Of a DNA stretch of 34,446 bases, positions 10,850 to 20,681 are shown in pieces. Position 1 is the stretch's first letter. The number at the start of each line of letters is the position of its first letter. The DNA lies in NCBI GenBank assembly GCA_002171735.1, contig NHDO01000043.1, positions 9,475 through 43,920 on the forward strand, in the 5' to 3' direction. A program made the position numbers and the translations under genes. The DNA comes from Proteobacteria bacterium TMED61 (GTDB lineage: Bacteria; Pseudomonadota; Gammaproteobacteria; Arenicellales; UBA868). The notes below the pieces were generated by a model that was not told the origin of the DNA, made no database searches, and saw only the letters and a list, made by a program, of their open reading frames with translations.

Positions 10850-11093
10850 GCGTCCAAGTGTCCCAAGGCGCGATCACAAGTAAGAGATCATCTTAGGTAG
10901 CGAAGACCGACTGTTATGGGTCTTCCCTGTTTTGAGTTTGGGCTGGTCAGGGCTGCAAGACCTGTCCGGGGACAGTCCGTTGTCTTGGTGCTGTGACACA
11001 ATCATCTGACCGGATCCACTTGCCCGAGATTTTCGGCGCTTCCAGGTGTAAACCGCGCGGTTTCTAAAAACGCAAAGACGAGGAAGACCTCTC

Positions 11094-12278
11094 ATGACAT
11101 CCCCGACAGACGTAGTAATTGCAAGTGCAGCCCGAACCCCTGTGGGCGCCTTCAACGGTGCGCTCAGTGCCCTGCCGGCGAGCGAACTCGGTACAGCGGC
11201 GATCCGTGCCGCCCTTGGGCGCGCTGGGGTTTCGCCCAACGAGGTGAGCGAAGTCGTGATGGGCCAGATTCTCACCGCAGGCACTGGGCAGAATCCTGCG
11301 CGCCAGGCAGCGGTCGGCGCCGGAATTCCGTTCGAAAGAACCGCGCTGGTGCTCAACCAGTTGTGTGGGTCAGGCCTTCGTGCTGTGGCCGCGGGCTATC
11401 AGGCCATCCGCAGCGGGGATGCCGATATCGTAGTTGCTGGTGGCCAAGAGAGCATGAGCCGAGCGCCGCACTGTGCACACCTTCGGGACGGGCAGAAAAT
11501 CGGCTCCCTGGAGATGATCGACAGCATGCTGACTGACGGCCTGCTCGATGTCTTTCATGGCTATCACATGGGCAACACGGCAGAGAACGTCGCGACGCAG
11601 TTTGGCATCTCCCGCGAGATGCAAGATGCCTTTGCCGCCGGTTCTCAGCAAAAGGCTGAGGCGGCGCACAAGGCTGGCCGCTTTAACGAAGAGATCACAC
11701 CCGTGACGGTTAAAGGCCGCAAAGGCGACACCGTGGTGGATACCGATGAGCATCCTCGCCACGGCACCACGGTCGAGAGCCTTTCCGGCTTGCGCCCGGC
11801 CTTTGATAAAGCGGGCAGTGTGACTGCCGGCAATGCCTCGGGTCTCAACGATGGTGCAGCAGTAACCGTTTTAATGAGCGCCGCTGATGCTGCCGATCGC
11901 GGCATCACGCCGCTTGCCCGCATTGTTTCCTGGGCCACTGTCGGTGTAGATCCCAGCATTATGGGGACCGGTCCGATCCCGGCCAGTACGGCAGCGCTTG
12001 AGAAGGCGGGCTGGACCATTGATTCTCTTGGGCTTGTAGAGGCGAACGAGGCTTTTGCCGCCCAGGCATGCGCGGTTAATCAGGAGATGGCCTGGAATCC
12101 CGAGATCATCAACGTCAACGGCGGTGCCATTGCGCTGGGTCATCCGATTGGTGCGTCGGGTGCTCGTGTACTAACGACGCTGCTCTACGAGATGAAGCGC
12201 CGTGAGGTACACCGGGGTCTTGCGACGTTGTGTATCGGGGGCGGCATGGGTATCGCGATGTGCGTCGAGCGTGCCTGA
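11094..12278 (+). CDS. phaA: Acetyl-CoA acetyltransferase (beta-ketothiolase)
   Basis: LNQLCGSGLRAV, GGQESMSRAPH, NVNGGAIALGHPIGASGAR, CIGGGMG. Confidence 0.95.
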   Translation: MTSPTDVVIASAARTPVGAFNGALSALPASELGTAAIRAALGRAGVSPNEVSEVVMGQILTAGTGQNPARQAAVGAGIPFERTALVLNQLCGSGLRAVAAGYQAIRSGDADIVVAGGQESMSRAPHCAHLRDGQKIGSLEMIDSMLTDGLLDVFHGYHMGNTAENVATQFGISREMQDAFAAGSQQKAEAAHKAGRFNEEITPVTVKGRKGDTVVDTDEHPRHGTTVESLSGLRPAFDKAGSVTAGNASGLNDGAAVTVLMSAADAADRGITPLARIVSWATVGVDPSIMGTGPIPASTAALEKAGWTIDSLGLVEANEAFAAQACAVNQEMAWNPEIINVNGGAIALGHPIGASGARVLTTLLYEMKRREVHRGLATLCIGGGMGIAMCVERA

Positions 12279-12343
12279 TCTCCTATTGAATCTGATTTAA
12301 GACACCACACAATCACAGTAAAGAGTAAAAGAGGACAAAACAG

Positions 12344-13066
12344 ATGTCACACACAGCAATCGTGACCGGCGGAACCCGCGGCATCGGTGCCGCGATTTCA
12401 GTGGCCCTGAGCGAAGATGGCCATAAGGTCGCGGCGACCTATGCCGGCAATGACGAAGCTGCCGAGGCATTCAAGACCGAAACGGGGATCAGCGTGTATC
12501 GCTTTGACGTTGCAGATTTTGATCAGTGCGCCGAAAGTGTTGCAAAGATCGAGACGGATCTTGGTCCAATTAACATTCTGGTCAACAATGCGGGTATCAC
12601 GCGGGACGGCACACTGCACCGCATGAACTTTGAGCAGTGGAACGCCGTCCTCCAGACTAACCTCTCGTCCTGCTACAACATGTGCCGCAACGTGATCGAC
12701 GGTATGCGTGAGCGTGGTTTTGGTCGCATCGTCAACATCGGGTCGATCAACGGTCAGGCAGGCCAGTACGGTCAGGTGAACTATGCCGCTGCCAAGTCTG
12801 GTATCCACGGCTTCACTAAGGCTCTTGCTTTGGAAGGGGCAGCCAAGGGCATAACGGTTAACGCGATTGCACCCGGATACGTCGATACTGATATGGTGCG
12901 GGCAGTTCCCGAAAAGGTCCTGGAAAAGATTATCGCCACCATTCCGGTCGGCAGGCTGGGCTATGCAAGTGATATCGCCCGGGCAGTGCAGTTTCTGGTA
13001 GCCGATGATGCCACCTTTATTACCGGCTCCACTCTGTCGATCAACGGCGGTCAGCATATGTACTGA
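12344..13066 (+). CDS. phaB: Acetoacetyl-CoA reductase (SDR)
   Basis: VTGGTRGIGAAIS, NNAGITRDGTLHRM, INGQAGQYGQVNYAAAKSG. Confidence 0.95.
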   Translation: MSHTAIVTGGTRGIGAAISVALSEDGHKVAATYAGNDEAAEAFKTETGISVYRFDVADFDQCAESVAKIETDLGPINILVNNAGITRDGTLHRMNFEQWNAVLQTNLSSCYNMCRNVIDGMRERGFGRIVNIGSINGQAGQYGQVNYAAAKSGIHGFTKALALEGAAKGITVNAIAPGYVDTDMVRAVPEKVLEKIIATIPVGRLGYASDIARAVQFLVADDATFITGSTLSINGGQHMY

Positions 13067-13102
13067 TGCGTGCCGGCCGCGGCATCGTGCCTCGAGGTGT
13101 TA

Positions 13103-13118
13103 TTATTGCACCGCACAA
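13103..13118. promoter_or_regulatory. Candidate PhaR autoregulatory operator
   Basis: TTATTGCACCGCACAA, close to the two phasin-promoter palindromes, just upstream of phaR. Confidence 0.55.
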
Positions 13119-13139
13119 TCGTGGGGATAGACAGCCACC

Positions 13140-13643
13140 ATGCGCACCATCAAAAAGTACCCTAATCGGCGGCTTTACGATACGGAAGTCAGCCGCTACA
13201 TCACGGTCTCGGACCTGCGTCAGCTCATCATAGAGGGCGAAGAGTTTGAGGTGGTCGATGTCGCCAGTGGTGATGACCTCACCCGGATGGTTCTGCTGCA
13301 GATCATCAATGAGCAGGAAAGCGGCGGCCAACCGCTTTTCACCACGGAGATCCTCACGCATCTGATCCGCTTTTACGGCGGCAGTACGCAGAAGATGTTT
13401 ACCGATTACCTCAACCGCAGTCTCGAACTTTTTGTCGAGCAGCAGCAGGTGTATCAGGACCGCCTCACCGAGTTTCTCGGCCAGACTTCTGTGGGCATGA
13501 TGTCAGAGATGGCCAAGCGCAATCTCGAAGCCTGGCAGGATGTGCAGCAGAGTTTTATGCGCTCTGCGGGTCTCGTGAAGGATGCCCCAGACAGTTCATC
13601 GGCCCGCACCGACAAACCTGCCAAGAAACCTACCAAGGACTGA
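13140..13643 (+). CDS. phaR: Polyhydroxyalkanoate synthesis repressor
   Basis: RTIKKYPNRRLYDTEVSRYITVSDLRQLI...GEEFEVVDVASGDDLTRMVLLQII. Confidence 0.96.
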   Translation: MRTIKKYPNRRLYDTEVSRYITVSDLRQLIIEGEEFEVVDVASGDDLTRMVLLQIINEQESGGQPLFTTEILTHLIRFYGGSTQKMFTDYLNRSLELFVEQQQVYQDRLTEFLGQTSVGMMSEMAKRNLEAWQDVQQSFMRSAGLVKDAPDSSSARTDKPAKKPTKD

Positions 13644-13645
13644 AC

Positions 13646-15325
13646 ATGCCTTCCCCGAACCGATCTGCTAGCCGCAGTGGAGGCCAGATCCTGGTCGATG
13701 CGCTTTGCGCGCAGGAAGTAAAGCACGTCTTTTGTGTCCCCGGTGAAAGTTATCTTGCAGCGCTTGATGCGTTGCAGGACGCGCCAGGGATCCGAACCGT
13801 GGTCTGTCGCCAGGAAGGCGGTGCCGCCATGATGGCCGAGGCCAGCGCCAAACTGATGGGCCGGCCGGGCGTCTGTTTTGTAACACGCGGCCCCGGGGCA
13901 ACCAACGCGGCCTCGGGTATTCATGTTGCCGCGCAGGATTCGACCCCGGTCGTGCTGCTGATTGGCCAGGCCAGCCGCGACACGCTTTGCCGCGAGGCCT
14001 TTCAGGAAATCGATTACACCCACTTTTACGGCCCGCTCGCCAAGCACGTCGAGCAGGTCCACGACGCCACCCGTCTGCCCGAGGCGATGAGCCGGGCCTT
14101 TCACATGGCCTGCAACGGCCGGCCGGGCCCGGTCGTGGTGGTTCTGCCAGAGGATATGCTTCAGGAATCTGCTGACGTTGAGGATCTTCCGGTACGCCAG
14201 CCACTTCAGTTGTCGCCCGATGTTTCGGACATGGGGCGTTTTGCCCAGTTACTGACACAAGCAAAACGTCCGATGCTGCTTGTCGGCGGGCGCAACTGGG
14301 ATGCACCCTCGCGTGCTGCACTGCACGAATTTTCTGAGCGCTGGCAACTTCCGGTGGCGGCCGCCTGGCGTTATCAGGACGTATTTGATCATGCCGATCC
14401 GCACTACATTGGTGATGTGGGTATCGGCATCAATCCGGAACTGTTGGACGCGCTGATAAACGCGGATTTGGTGATTGCCCTGGGGGTACGCCTTGGTGAA
14501 GTCACCACACAGCATTACAGCCGGTTCAAGGTCCCGATGCCGGATCAGCAACTGGTGCATATCTATCCTGGCGCGGAAGAACTTGGGCGTGTCTACTACC
14601 CGACGCTCGCGATCGCGGCGCTGGCTCCTGCGTTTGCGCTCGCACTTTCGGATATTGCGGCGCCCACCGTACTGCCGTGGGCAAAAGAAACCGGGCGTTT
14701 GCACGAGGAATATCTTCGCTGGAGCACCCCGGGAGATGCGTCGGGCGAGATCGATCTGGCGTCGGTGGTGAGCGAACTCAGCGACACCGTCGATGACGAT
14801 GCCATCATCTGTAACGGCGCTGGTAACAATACCGGCTGGCTGCATCGTTTCTTTAGGTTTCGTGAGGGCGGACGCCAGCTCGCCTCTACCAGCGGCTCTA
14901 TGGGTTACGGAATCCCGGCGGCCGTGGCGGCAGCCCTTGAGTACCCCGACCGTCAAGTCATTGCCATGACGGGTGATGGCGATATCCAGATGACGAGTCA
15001 GGAGTTGGCCACGGTGGTACAGGAAGGTTTATCGATCGTTGTGATCGTGGTTAATAATGGGATGCTCGGCACCATCCGGATGCACCAGGAGATGCATTAC
15101 CCTGGCCGGACCGAAAACACCGATCTGCACAATCCGGACTTCGTGGCACTCGCCGGGGCTCATGGTTTTGCTGCTGAGCGCATAACTCAGACTGCTGAAT
15201 TTGGCCCGGCCCTGCGACGGGCGTTGGACGTTTCCGGCAGCACGCTGATTGAGCTCGTTACCGACGCAGAAGCGATTGCCCACACCGCCACATTGAGCGA
15301 GATCCGGGCCCGATCAACGTCGTAA
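13646..15325 (+). CDS. Thiamine-pyrophosphate-dependent enzyme, acetolactate-synthase-like
   Basis: CRQEGGAAMMAEASAKLMGRPGVCFVTRGPGATNA; TPP motif TGDGDIQMTSQELATVVQEGLSIVVIVVNN. Confidence 0.88.
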   Translation: MPSPNRSASRSGGQILVDALCAQEVKHVFCVPGESYLAALDALQDAPGIRTVVCRQEGGAAMMAEASAKLMGRPGVCFVTRGPGATNAASGIHVAAQDSTPVVLLIGQASRDTLCREAFQEIDYTHFYGPLAKHVEQVHDATRLPEAMSRAFHMACNGRPGPVVVVLPEDMLQESADVEDLPVRQPLQLSPDVSDMGRFAQLLTQAKRPMLLVGGRNWDAPSRAALHEFSERWQLPVAAAWRYQDVFDHADPHYIGDVGIGINPELLDALINADLVIALGVRLGEVTTQHYSRFKVPMPDQQLVHIYPGAEELGRVYYPTLAIAALAPAFALALSDIAAPTVLPWAKETGRLHEEYLRWSTPGDASGEIDLASVVSELSDTVDDDAIICNGAGNNTGWLHRFFRFREGGRQLASTSGSMGYGIPAAVAAALEYPDRQVIAMTGDGDIQMTSQELATVVQEGLSIVVIVVNNGMLGTIRMHQEMHYPGRTENTDLHNPDFVALAGAHGFAAERITQTAEFGPALRRALDVSGSTLIELVTDAEAIAHTATLSEIRARSTS

Positions 15326-15354
15326 CCGGCCGAGCCAGGTTCAGGGACACCGAG

Positions 15355-15708
15355 ATGAGTGAAACGTTTACAAAGGCGCTGAGCGACGCTGTTGATGACT
15401 TTGCCGAAGAGCGTGACTGGGAGCAGTTTCATTCTCCCAAGAATCTCTCGATGGCGCTGATGGTCGAGGCGGCTGAACTGGCCGAACACTTTCAGTGGCT
15501 GACCGCGCGTCAGAGCGGGGAACTTTCGCCCGAGCGTCTCGACGAGGTCGCAGAGGAAATTGCCGATGTGCTTATTTATACGCTGCGTCTTGCATCGCGG
15601 TTGGATGTGGATATCGAGACGGCAGCATGGGCTAAGTTGGAAAAGAACCGACGTAAATACCCAGTGGAGAAAGCCCGAGGTACCGCCAAAAAATACACCG
15701 AGCTCTAG
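15355..15708 (+). CDS. MazG-like nucleotide pyrophosphohydrolase
   Basis: ERDWEQFHSPKNLSMALMVEAAELAEHFQW...EEIADVLIYTLRLASRLDVD. Confidence 0.9.
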   Translation: MSETFTKALSDAVDDFAEERDWEQFHSPKNLSMALMVEAAELAEHFQWLTARQSGELSPERLDEVAEEIADVLIYTLRLASRLDVDIETAAWAKLEKNRRKYPVEKARGTAKKYTEL

Positions 15709-15717
15709 TTCGCCCGC

Positions 15718-17232
15718 CTAAGAATCGAAGGCTTGCGCGTAGCGCTCGCGCAGCACATTTTTCTGCACTTTCCCCATCGCGTTACGCGGCAGGGAATCCA
15801 CGGTAAAAATCCGTCTAGGCACCTTGAATCCCGCCAGTTGAGTCTTGAGTTGGGCGATCACAGCATCAGGATTGACAACAGCGCCCGGCAGTGGACAGAT
15901 CACCGCCACCAGCCCCTCGCCGAGGTCTGCATGGGGTACCCCGATCACGGCGGTCTCGTTGACGCCGTCAAACACATCCATCGCATCTTCAATTTCTTTA
16001 GGGTAGACATTCAAGCCGCCGCTGATCACAAGGTCTTTTTCCCGCCCGACAATCCGGACCCGCCCTTGTGCATCCATCGTCGCCATGTCGCCGGAGATGA
16101 AAAACCCGTCATCGGTAAATTCGCTGGCGGTTTTTTCCGGCATCTGCCAGTAGCCTTTGAAGACATTCGGACCGCGCATCTGCAGGACCCCGGTCTCGCC
16201 GGTCACCACGGTGCGGTGCTCGGCATCGCAGACCCGCAGGGTGACCCCGGGCAGAGCGAAGCCCACAGTTCCGGCGATCCTTTCTCCCTCAAGCGGGTTC
16301 GAGGCGATCATACTGGCCTCGCTCATCCCATATCGTTCCAGTATTCGGCGTCCCGTGTGAGCAAAGAAAGCCTCGAAAGTTTGCGCCAGCAACGGCGCCG
16401 AGCCGCTGATAAATAGCCGCATGTGTTGGCAAAGGTCGCGGGTGAATTTTGGTGCGTCCATTAGCCGCGTGTAAAAGGTAGGCACCCCCATCATTACGGT
16501 GACCGAGGACAGTTGCCGGATTACTTCATCGGAATCAAAACGGGGTAAAAAGCGCATCGGAATACCGCGCAGCATCGCGCAATGGACGGCGACATACAAG
16601 CCGTGCACATGATAGATCGGCAGGGCATGCAGCAGCACATCGTTTTCAGTGAAACCCCAAAGGTCGATCAGCGTGAGTGCATTGCTGGAGAGATTGCCGT
16701 GGCTCAGCATGGCACCCTTGGAGCGCCCGGTGGTCCCCGAGGTATAAATGATCGAAGCAATATCGTCCGCACCAAGGTCGGCAACAGAAGTGTACGGATC
16801 CGCCTCAGCGACTGCATCGATCAAAGTGCCCTCGCCGTTATTTCCCAGCGTTAGCAGGGTGGCCCCAACTGCCGAAGCGCTTTTCTTCAGCACCGATGCG
16901 TTCCTAGGTTCCACCACAAAAATTCTGGGCGTGGCGTCATTTAGAAAATAGGCAAGTTCGGTCGGGGTATACGCCGTGTTCAGCGGGACAAAAATCGCGC
17001 CGAGCCGAAGCGTCGCAAGATACAACAGCAGAACTTCGGGGGACTTATCGACCTGGGCGAGGAGTCGCTCGCCCGCCTGCAGGCCGAGGCTCCGTAAAAC
17101 CCCCGCGTAATGGGCAGTGACATCGTCGATCTCACTGTAATACCGGGTATCCCCCTCTGGCGTCACCAGCCAAGGGGCTTTGGGGTCAGCGGGGAAATGT
17201 CGGCGTAGCAGCTCGTAAAGATTGTCGTTCAA
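15718..17232 (-). CDS. AMP-forming acyl-CoA synthetase, malonyl-CoA synthase (MatB)-like
   Basis: IIYTSGTTGRSKGAMLSHGNL; LPIYHVHGLYVAVHCAMLRGIPMRFLPRF; ERYGMSEASMIASNPLEGERIAGTVG. Confidence 0.88.
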   Translation of the reverse strand: MNDNLYELLRRHFPADPKAPWLVTPEGDTRYYSEIDDVTAHYAGVLRSLGLQAGERLLAQVDKSPEVLLLYLATLRLGAIFVPLNTAYTPTELAYFLNDATPRIFVVEPRNASVLKKSASAVGATLLTLGNNGEGTLIDAVAEADPYTSVADLGADDIASIIYTSGTTGRSKGAMLSHGNLSSNALTLIDLWGFTENDVLLHALPIYHVHGLYVAVHCAMLRGIPMRFLPRFDSDEVIRQLSSVTVMMGVPTFYTRLMDAPKFTRDLCQHMRLFISGSAPLLAQTFEAFFAHTGRRILERYGMSEASMIASNPLEGERIAGTVGFALPGVTLRVCDAEHRTVVTGETGVLQMRGPNVFKGYWQMPEKTASEFTDDGFFISGDMATMDAQGRVRIVGREKDLVISGGLNVYPKEIEDAMDVFDGVNETAVIGVPHADLGEGLVAVICPLPGAVVNPDAVIAQLKTQLAGFKVPRRIFTVDSLPRNAMGKVQKNVLRERYAQAFDS

Positions 17233-17359
17233 ACGTCACTCTGTGAGGTTTTGTCAAAGCGCAATTTTAGCCGGATCAGTCAAAAACCGCTGCCGACCGG
17301 TACACTTGATCAACATCTGGGATAACGGCGGTGGCCGGAAGATCTTTGGAAAACCACGG

Positions 17360-18184
17360 ATGAAAAAAGAACTCGCGTGTCTGGTGATTCACGGGATTGG
17401 TCGGCAGAAGCCTGACTTTGCCGACGGCCTCGTTGCGGGGGTTTCAGCCCAGCTGCATGCGTTTGGTTATGACCCCGAAGTGGTGGCGTGGCAGTCGGTT
17501 TATTGGGATGACATTCTGCGTCCGGCGCAGGATGCCTACCTGAAAGCGGCCTATCAGAGCGCTGATCTCAATGCCCGGGCCGTTCGAACACTTCTGCTGC
17601 ACGCATTGGGTGATGCCGCCGGTTACCGGCAGCTGCCGTCGGGTAAAAGCCGCGGCGGCGAAGAGACCATCAGCTATCGACGTATCCATGAACGTGTAAG
17701 AGATGCAGTACGTTCTTTGTATCGTGAGCCGCTGGCCGGCCGGCCGGTGCCACTCGTGGTCGTCGCCCACTCTTTCGGCGGACACATTCTTTCGAACTAC
17801 ATCTGGGATCGTCAGCGGCGGCCAGACAAGCGCTTGTCGTCTTTTGAGCGCATGAATTGGTTGAGCGGCTTCATCACTTTTGGTTGCAATATTCCGCTGT
17901 TCACTTTTGCCTGCACGGAAGTGGTGCCGATCCGCTTTCCCCCACCCCGGTTGCCGGCGCACCTCAAGCGCAATGCACGCTGGCTGAATTTTTTTGACCC
18001 CGATGATGTTCTTGCCTGGCCGCTGAAATCAATCAATGCTGCTTATGCTGATGTGGTGCATAGCGACGAACGCATTCACGTGGGCGGCCCGGTGACTGGC
18101 CGGACGCCGGCAGCCCATCTTGCCTACTGGGATGACAGAAAGTTCGCCCGGCAGGTCGCAAAGTTTTTGGATACCCTGCTTTAA
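17360..18184 (+). CDS. Alpha/beta-hydrolase-like protein
   Basis: LVIHGIGRQ and VVVAHSFGGHILSNYIW; start at MKKELACLV. Confidence 0.65.
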   Translation: MKKELACLVIHGIGRQKPDFADGLVAGVSAQLHAFGYDPEVVAWQSVYWDDILRPAQDAYLKAAYQSADLNARAVRTLLLHALGDAAGYRQLPSGKSRGGEETISYRRIHERVRDAVRSLYREPLAGRPVPLVVVAHSFGGHILSNYIWDRQRRPDKRLSSFERMNWLSGFITFGCNIPLFTFACTEVVPIRFPPPRLPAHLKRNARWLNFFDPDDVLAWPLKSINAAYADVVHSDERIHVGGPVTGRTPAAHLAYWDDRKFARQVAKFLDTLL

Positions 18185-18332
18185 TCTGGAAGCTCTCATC
18201 GTGCATCAGGGAAGGTGTATCGGACGGCCCAATTTCCCATGTTTCGTGTGATGACCGTCACTGATGAAACGCCCGCGCTTTAGCATGATGCTACTCACGA
18301 TATGCAGATAACCGTGAGTGAGGGATTAGAAA

Positions 18333-18509
18333 ATGGAAATCATGGAACACCAGAGATTAGACGCAGAGAATACGTTTGCGATGATTACGGAACTGATCGA
18401 GATCGGTGTGCCGGTACAAAAGCTGCATCAGCAGGGTCTTACCGACTTTGACTTTGAGTATGTCGAGATGCACCCAGAGGATGGCCTGTGGTCGAATCCT
18501 TTTGACTGA
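18333..18509 (+). CDS. Small hypothetical protein, 58 aa
   Basis: Own translation: MEIMEHQRLDAENTFAMITELIEIGVPVQKLHQQGLTDFDFEYVEMHPEDGLWSNPFD; below ORF-track cut-off. Confidence 0.5.
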   Translation: MEIMEHQRLDAENTFAMITELIEIGVPVQKLHQQGLTDFDFEYVEMHPEDGLWSNPFD

Positions 18510-18637
18510 GCCGGTCATGCCGCCGGGTGTGACCGAGGCATCTCAGTGTTTCCTTTAAATTCGGGGATTTGCCTGTCATTTATGCCCCACCTTGATGCAA
18601 AATGGCGCCAGTTGATGCCAGCGAGGCACGAGGAGAT

Positions 18638-19828
18638 ATGACGACAGAATTGCTTGAACAGGCGCAGTCCCTACAGGAGCGCACAGTGGCCCTGCGCCGA
18701 GAAATCCACCAGCATCCCGAACTCGGCCTGCACTTGCCTAGAACCCAAAAGGCAGTGCTTGATTCGTTGCAAGGCCTGGATCTTGACATCCAGTTATCGA
18801 AAAACACCAGCGGCATCGTTGCGACACTGCACGGCGCAAACCCGGGTCCGGCGGTCCTGCTGCGCGGCGACATGGATGCGTTGCCCATGCCAGAAGAGAC
18901 CGGTCTGCCTTTTGCATCGGTGGAGCAGGGCTGCATGCATGCCTGCGGGCATGACGCTCATACCGCCATGCTGGCGAGCGCAGCCCATTTGCTCTATCAA
19001 CACAGGGAGCGGATCAGTGGCAGCGTGCGGTTTATGTTTCAGCCAGGTGAAGAGGGGCCGGGTGGGGCCAAGCCGATGCTCGACGAAGGCCTTCTCGATG
19101 CCGACGGCGCGCCGCAAGCTATCTTTGCTTTGCATGTTGAGCCGGAGCTGTCAGCCGGCACCATCGCTTGTCGTACGGGGCCAATACTCGCGGCGGTTGA
19201 TACCGTGTTTGCCCGTCTCACCGGAAAAGGGGGCCACGGTTCAATGCCGCACAACGCACTTGACCCGACGCCTGTCGCCTGTGAAGTCGTGCAGGCGATC
19301 CAGACGATGGTCACAAGACGTTTTGATGTGTTTGATCCAGTGGTGGCAACCGTCGGCCGAATCCAGTCGGGCACCACCAACAACGTGATTCCCGAATTCG
19401 CAGAGATGGAGATCACTCTGCGTTCACTGTCAGTACAAGCGCGTGAGCGCTTGGCAAAAGGGGTGGAGCAGTTGGTACGCCAGATCCCTGCCGCACATGA
19501 CCTTGAGGTCACCTTTGAAATTGAAAAGGGTTACCCCCCGACGGTGAACCATGACAGCGGAGCGCAGGCAGTCGCGCGGGCGGCAAAAGCCGTGCTCGGT
19601 GAGGAGCAGTATCTGCAGATGCCCACACCCTGGATGGGGGCCGAGGATTTTTCCTACCTGCTCGAACGCTTTCCCGGCGCTTTTGTTTTTCTCGGCGCGG
19701 CGCCGCTGGACGGTGAACCCCAGGCCTGTCATTCGTCAAGAATGCGTCTTAACGAGGCGGCATTTCCCGCGGGTGTGGCGATGTATGCCGCCCTCGCACT
19801 GCAGGAACTTGCCGACAAGCCAATCTGA
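18638..19828 (+). CDS. M20D-family amidohydrolase (hippurate hydrolase-like)
   Basis: LRREIHQHPELGLHLPRTQ, HACGHDAHTAMLASAAHLL, FMFQPGEEGPGGAKPML, WMGAEDFSYLLERFPGAFVFLG. Confidence 0.92.
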   Translation: MTTELLEQAQSLQERTVALRREIHQHPELGLHLPRTQKAVLDSLQGLDLDIQLSKNTSGIVATLHGANPGPAVLLRGDMDALPMPEETGLPFASVEQGCMHACGHDAHTAMLASAAHLLYQHRERISGSVRFMFQPGEEGPGGAKPMLDEGLLDADGAPQAIFALHVEPELSAGTIACRTGPILAAVDTVFARLTGKGGHGSMPHNALDPTPVACEVVQAIQTMVTRRFDVFDPVVATVGRIQSGTTNNVIPEFAEMEITLRSLSVQARERLAKGVEQLVRQIPAAHDLEVTFEIEKGYPPTVNHDSGAQAVARAAKAVLGEEQYLQMPTPWMGAEDFSYLLERFPGAFVFLGAAPLDGEPQACHSSRMRLNEAAFPAGVAMYAALALQELADKPI

Positions 19829-20036
19829 GACCGCTTGGGTTTTGTCCCGAGCTCGGGCCGAGACCCGCCGGGGACATGACATTTCCATGAAGGATTGTTG
19901 ACTGTTGCTCCAAGGCGCGCTGTAATGACCCAAGGCTGAAAATGCAGAGCACCTAGAGTTTAGAAGACCAAAGACGGATGCTTGAAATGTAATGAGCGTG
20001 AATCGCTTAAGCCACAACATAAACCGGGCATAGTCG

Positions 20037-20639
20037 ATGCGGTCTCCCAGAATCGATGCTCTGATCCTTGCTGCAGGGCGCTCGCTTCGAGCAGGAGGCC
20101 CCAATAAACTTTTACTCCCCTGGCAGGATAAAGCGGTTGTTGCGCACGCCGTCGATGCCGCGCTGGCGTCGCGGGTCAGCGCTGTTCATGTGGTGACGGG
20201 CCACGAACCTGCCCCCCTGCAGGAGGTGCTGAAGGGGCGGGACGTCAACTGGATTCACAATCCGAAATACCACAGCGGCATCAGCACCTCCATCAGCGCA
20301 GGTGTGACTCAGTTGCCTGATCAACTCGATGGCATGGTGCTCTGTCTTGGCGACATGCCGTGGGTGAGCGACCGACAGATCAACCGCTTGATCGATGGCT
20401 TCCGTCCGGACGCGGTCCGCGTTGCCTGCTTTGGCAAGCGCCGGGGACACCCAGCGCTCTTCCCCCGCGCCTGGTTTGGCAAACTGCTTGCCTTAACGGG
20501 AGACGATCTCGCGCGATGCCTTTTTGATCATCTTGCCTCAGCCGTTGTCGAAGTGCCCATGGCAAATGATGCGGTCCTGCGGGATGTTGATTACGAAGAG
20601 GACCTGATGCCAACGCCAGTTGGTATGATTGCGCAATAA
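20037..20639 (+). CDS. MobA-like/MocA-type NTP transferase
   Basis: ALILAAGRSLRAGGPNKLLLPW; MVLCLGDMPWVS; RRGHPALFPRAWF. Confidence 0.85.
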   Translation: MRSPRIDALILAAGRSLRAGGPNKLLLPWQDKAVVAHAVDAALASRVSAVHVVTGHEPAPLQEVLKGRDVNWIHNPKYHSGISTSISAGVTQLPDQLDGMVLCLGDMPWVSDRQINRLIDGFRPDAVRVACFGKRRGHPALFPRAWFGKLLALTGDDLARCLFDHLASAVVEVPMANDAVLRDVDYEEDLMPTPVGMIAQ

Positions 20640-20681
20640 TCAATTACGTGGCGGTGTTGATCGCCGACGGCCTATTTCAAG

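Noticed and set aside
12398-13057. 219-aa minus-strand ORF
   Set aside because: Antisense to phaB
13668-14321. 217-aa minus-strand ORF
   Set aside because: Pro/Arg-rich antisense product of the TPP enzyme gene
17321-17332. GGGATAACGG resembling the start of the shared scn/lysR motif
   Set aside because: Only the GGATAACG core matches; the downstream GAGATMGTCTT half is absent
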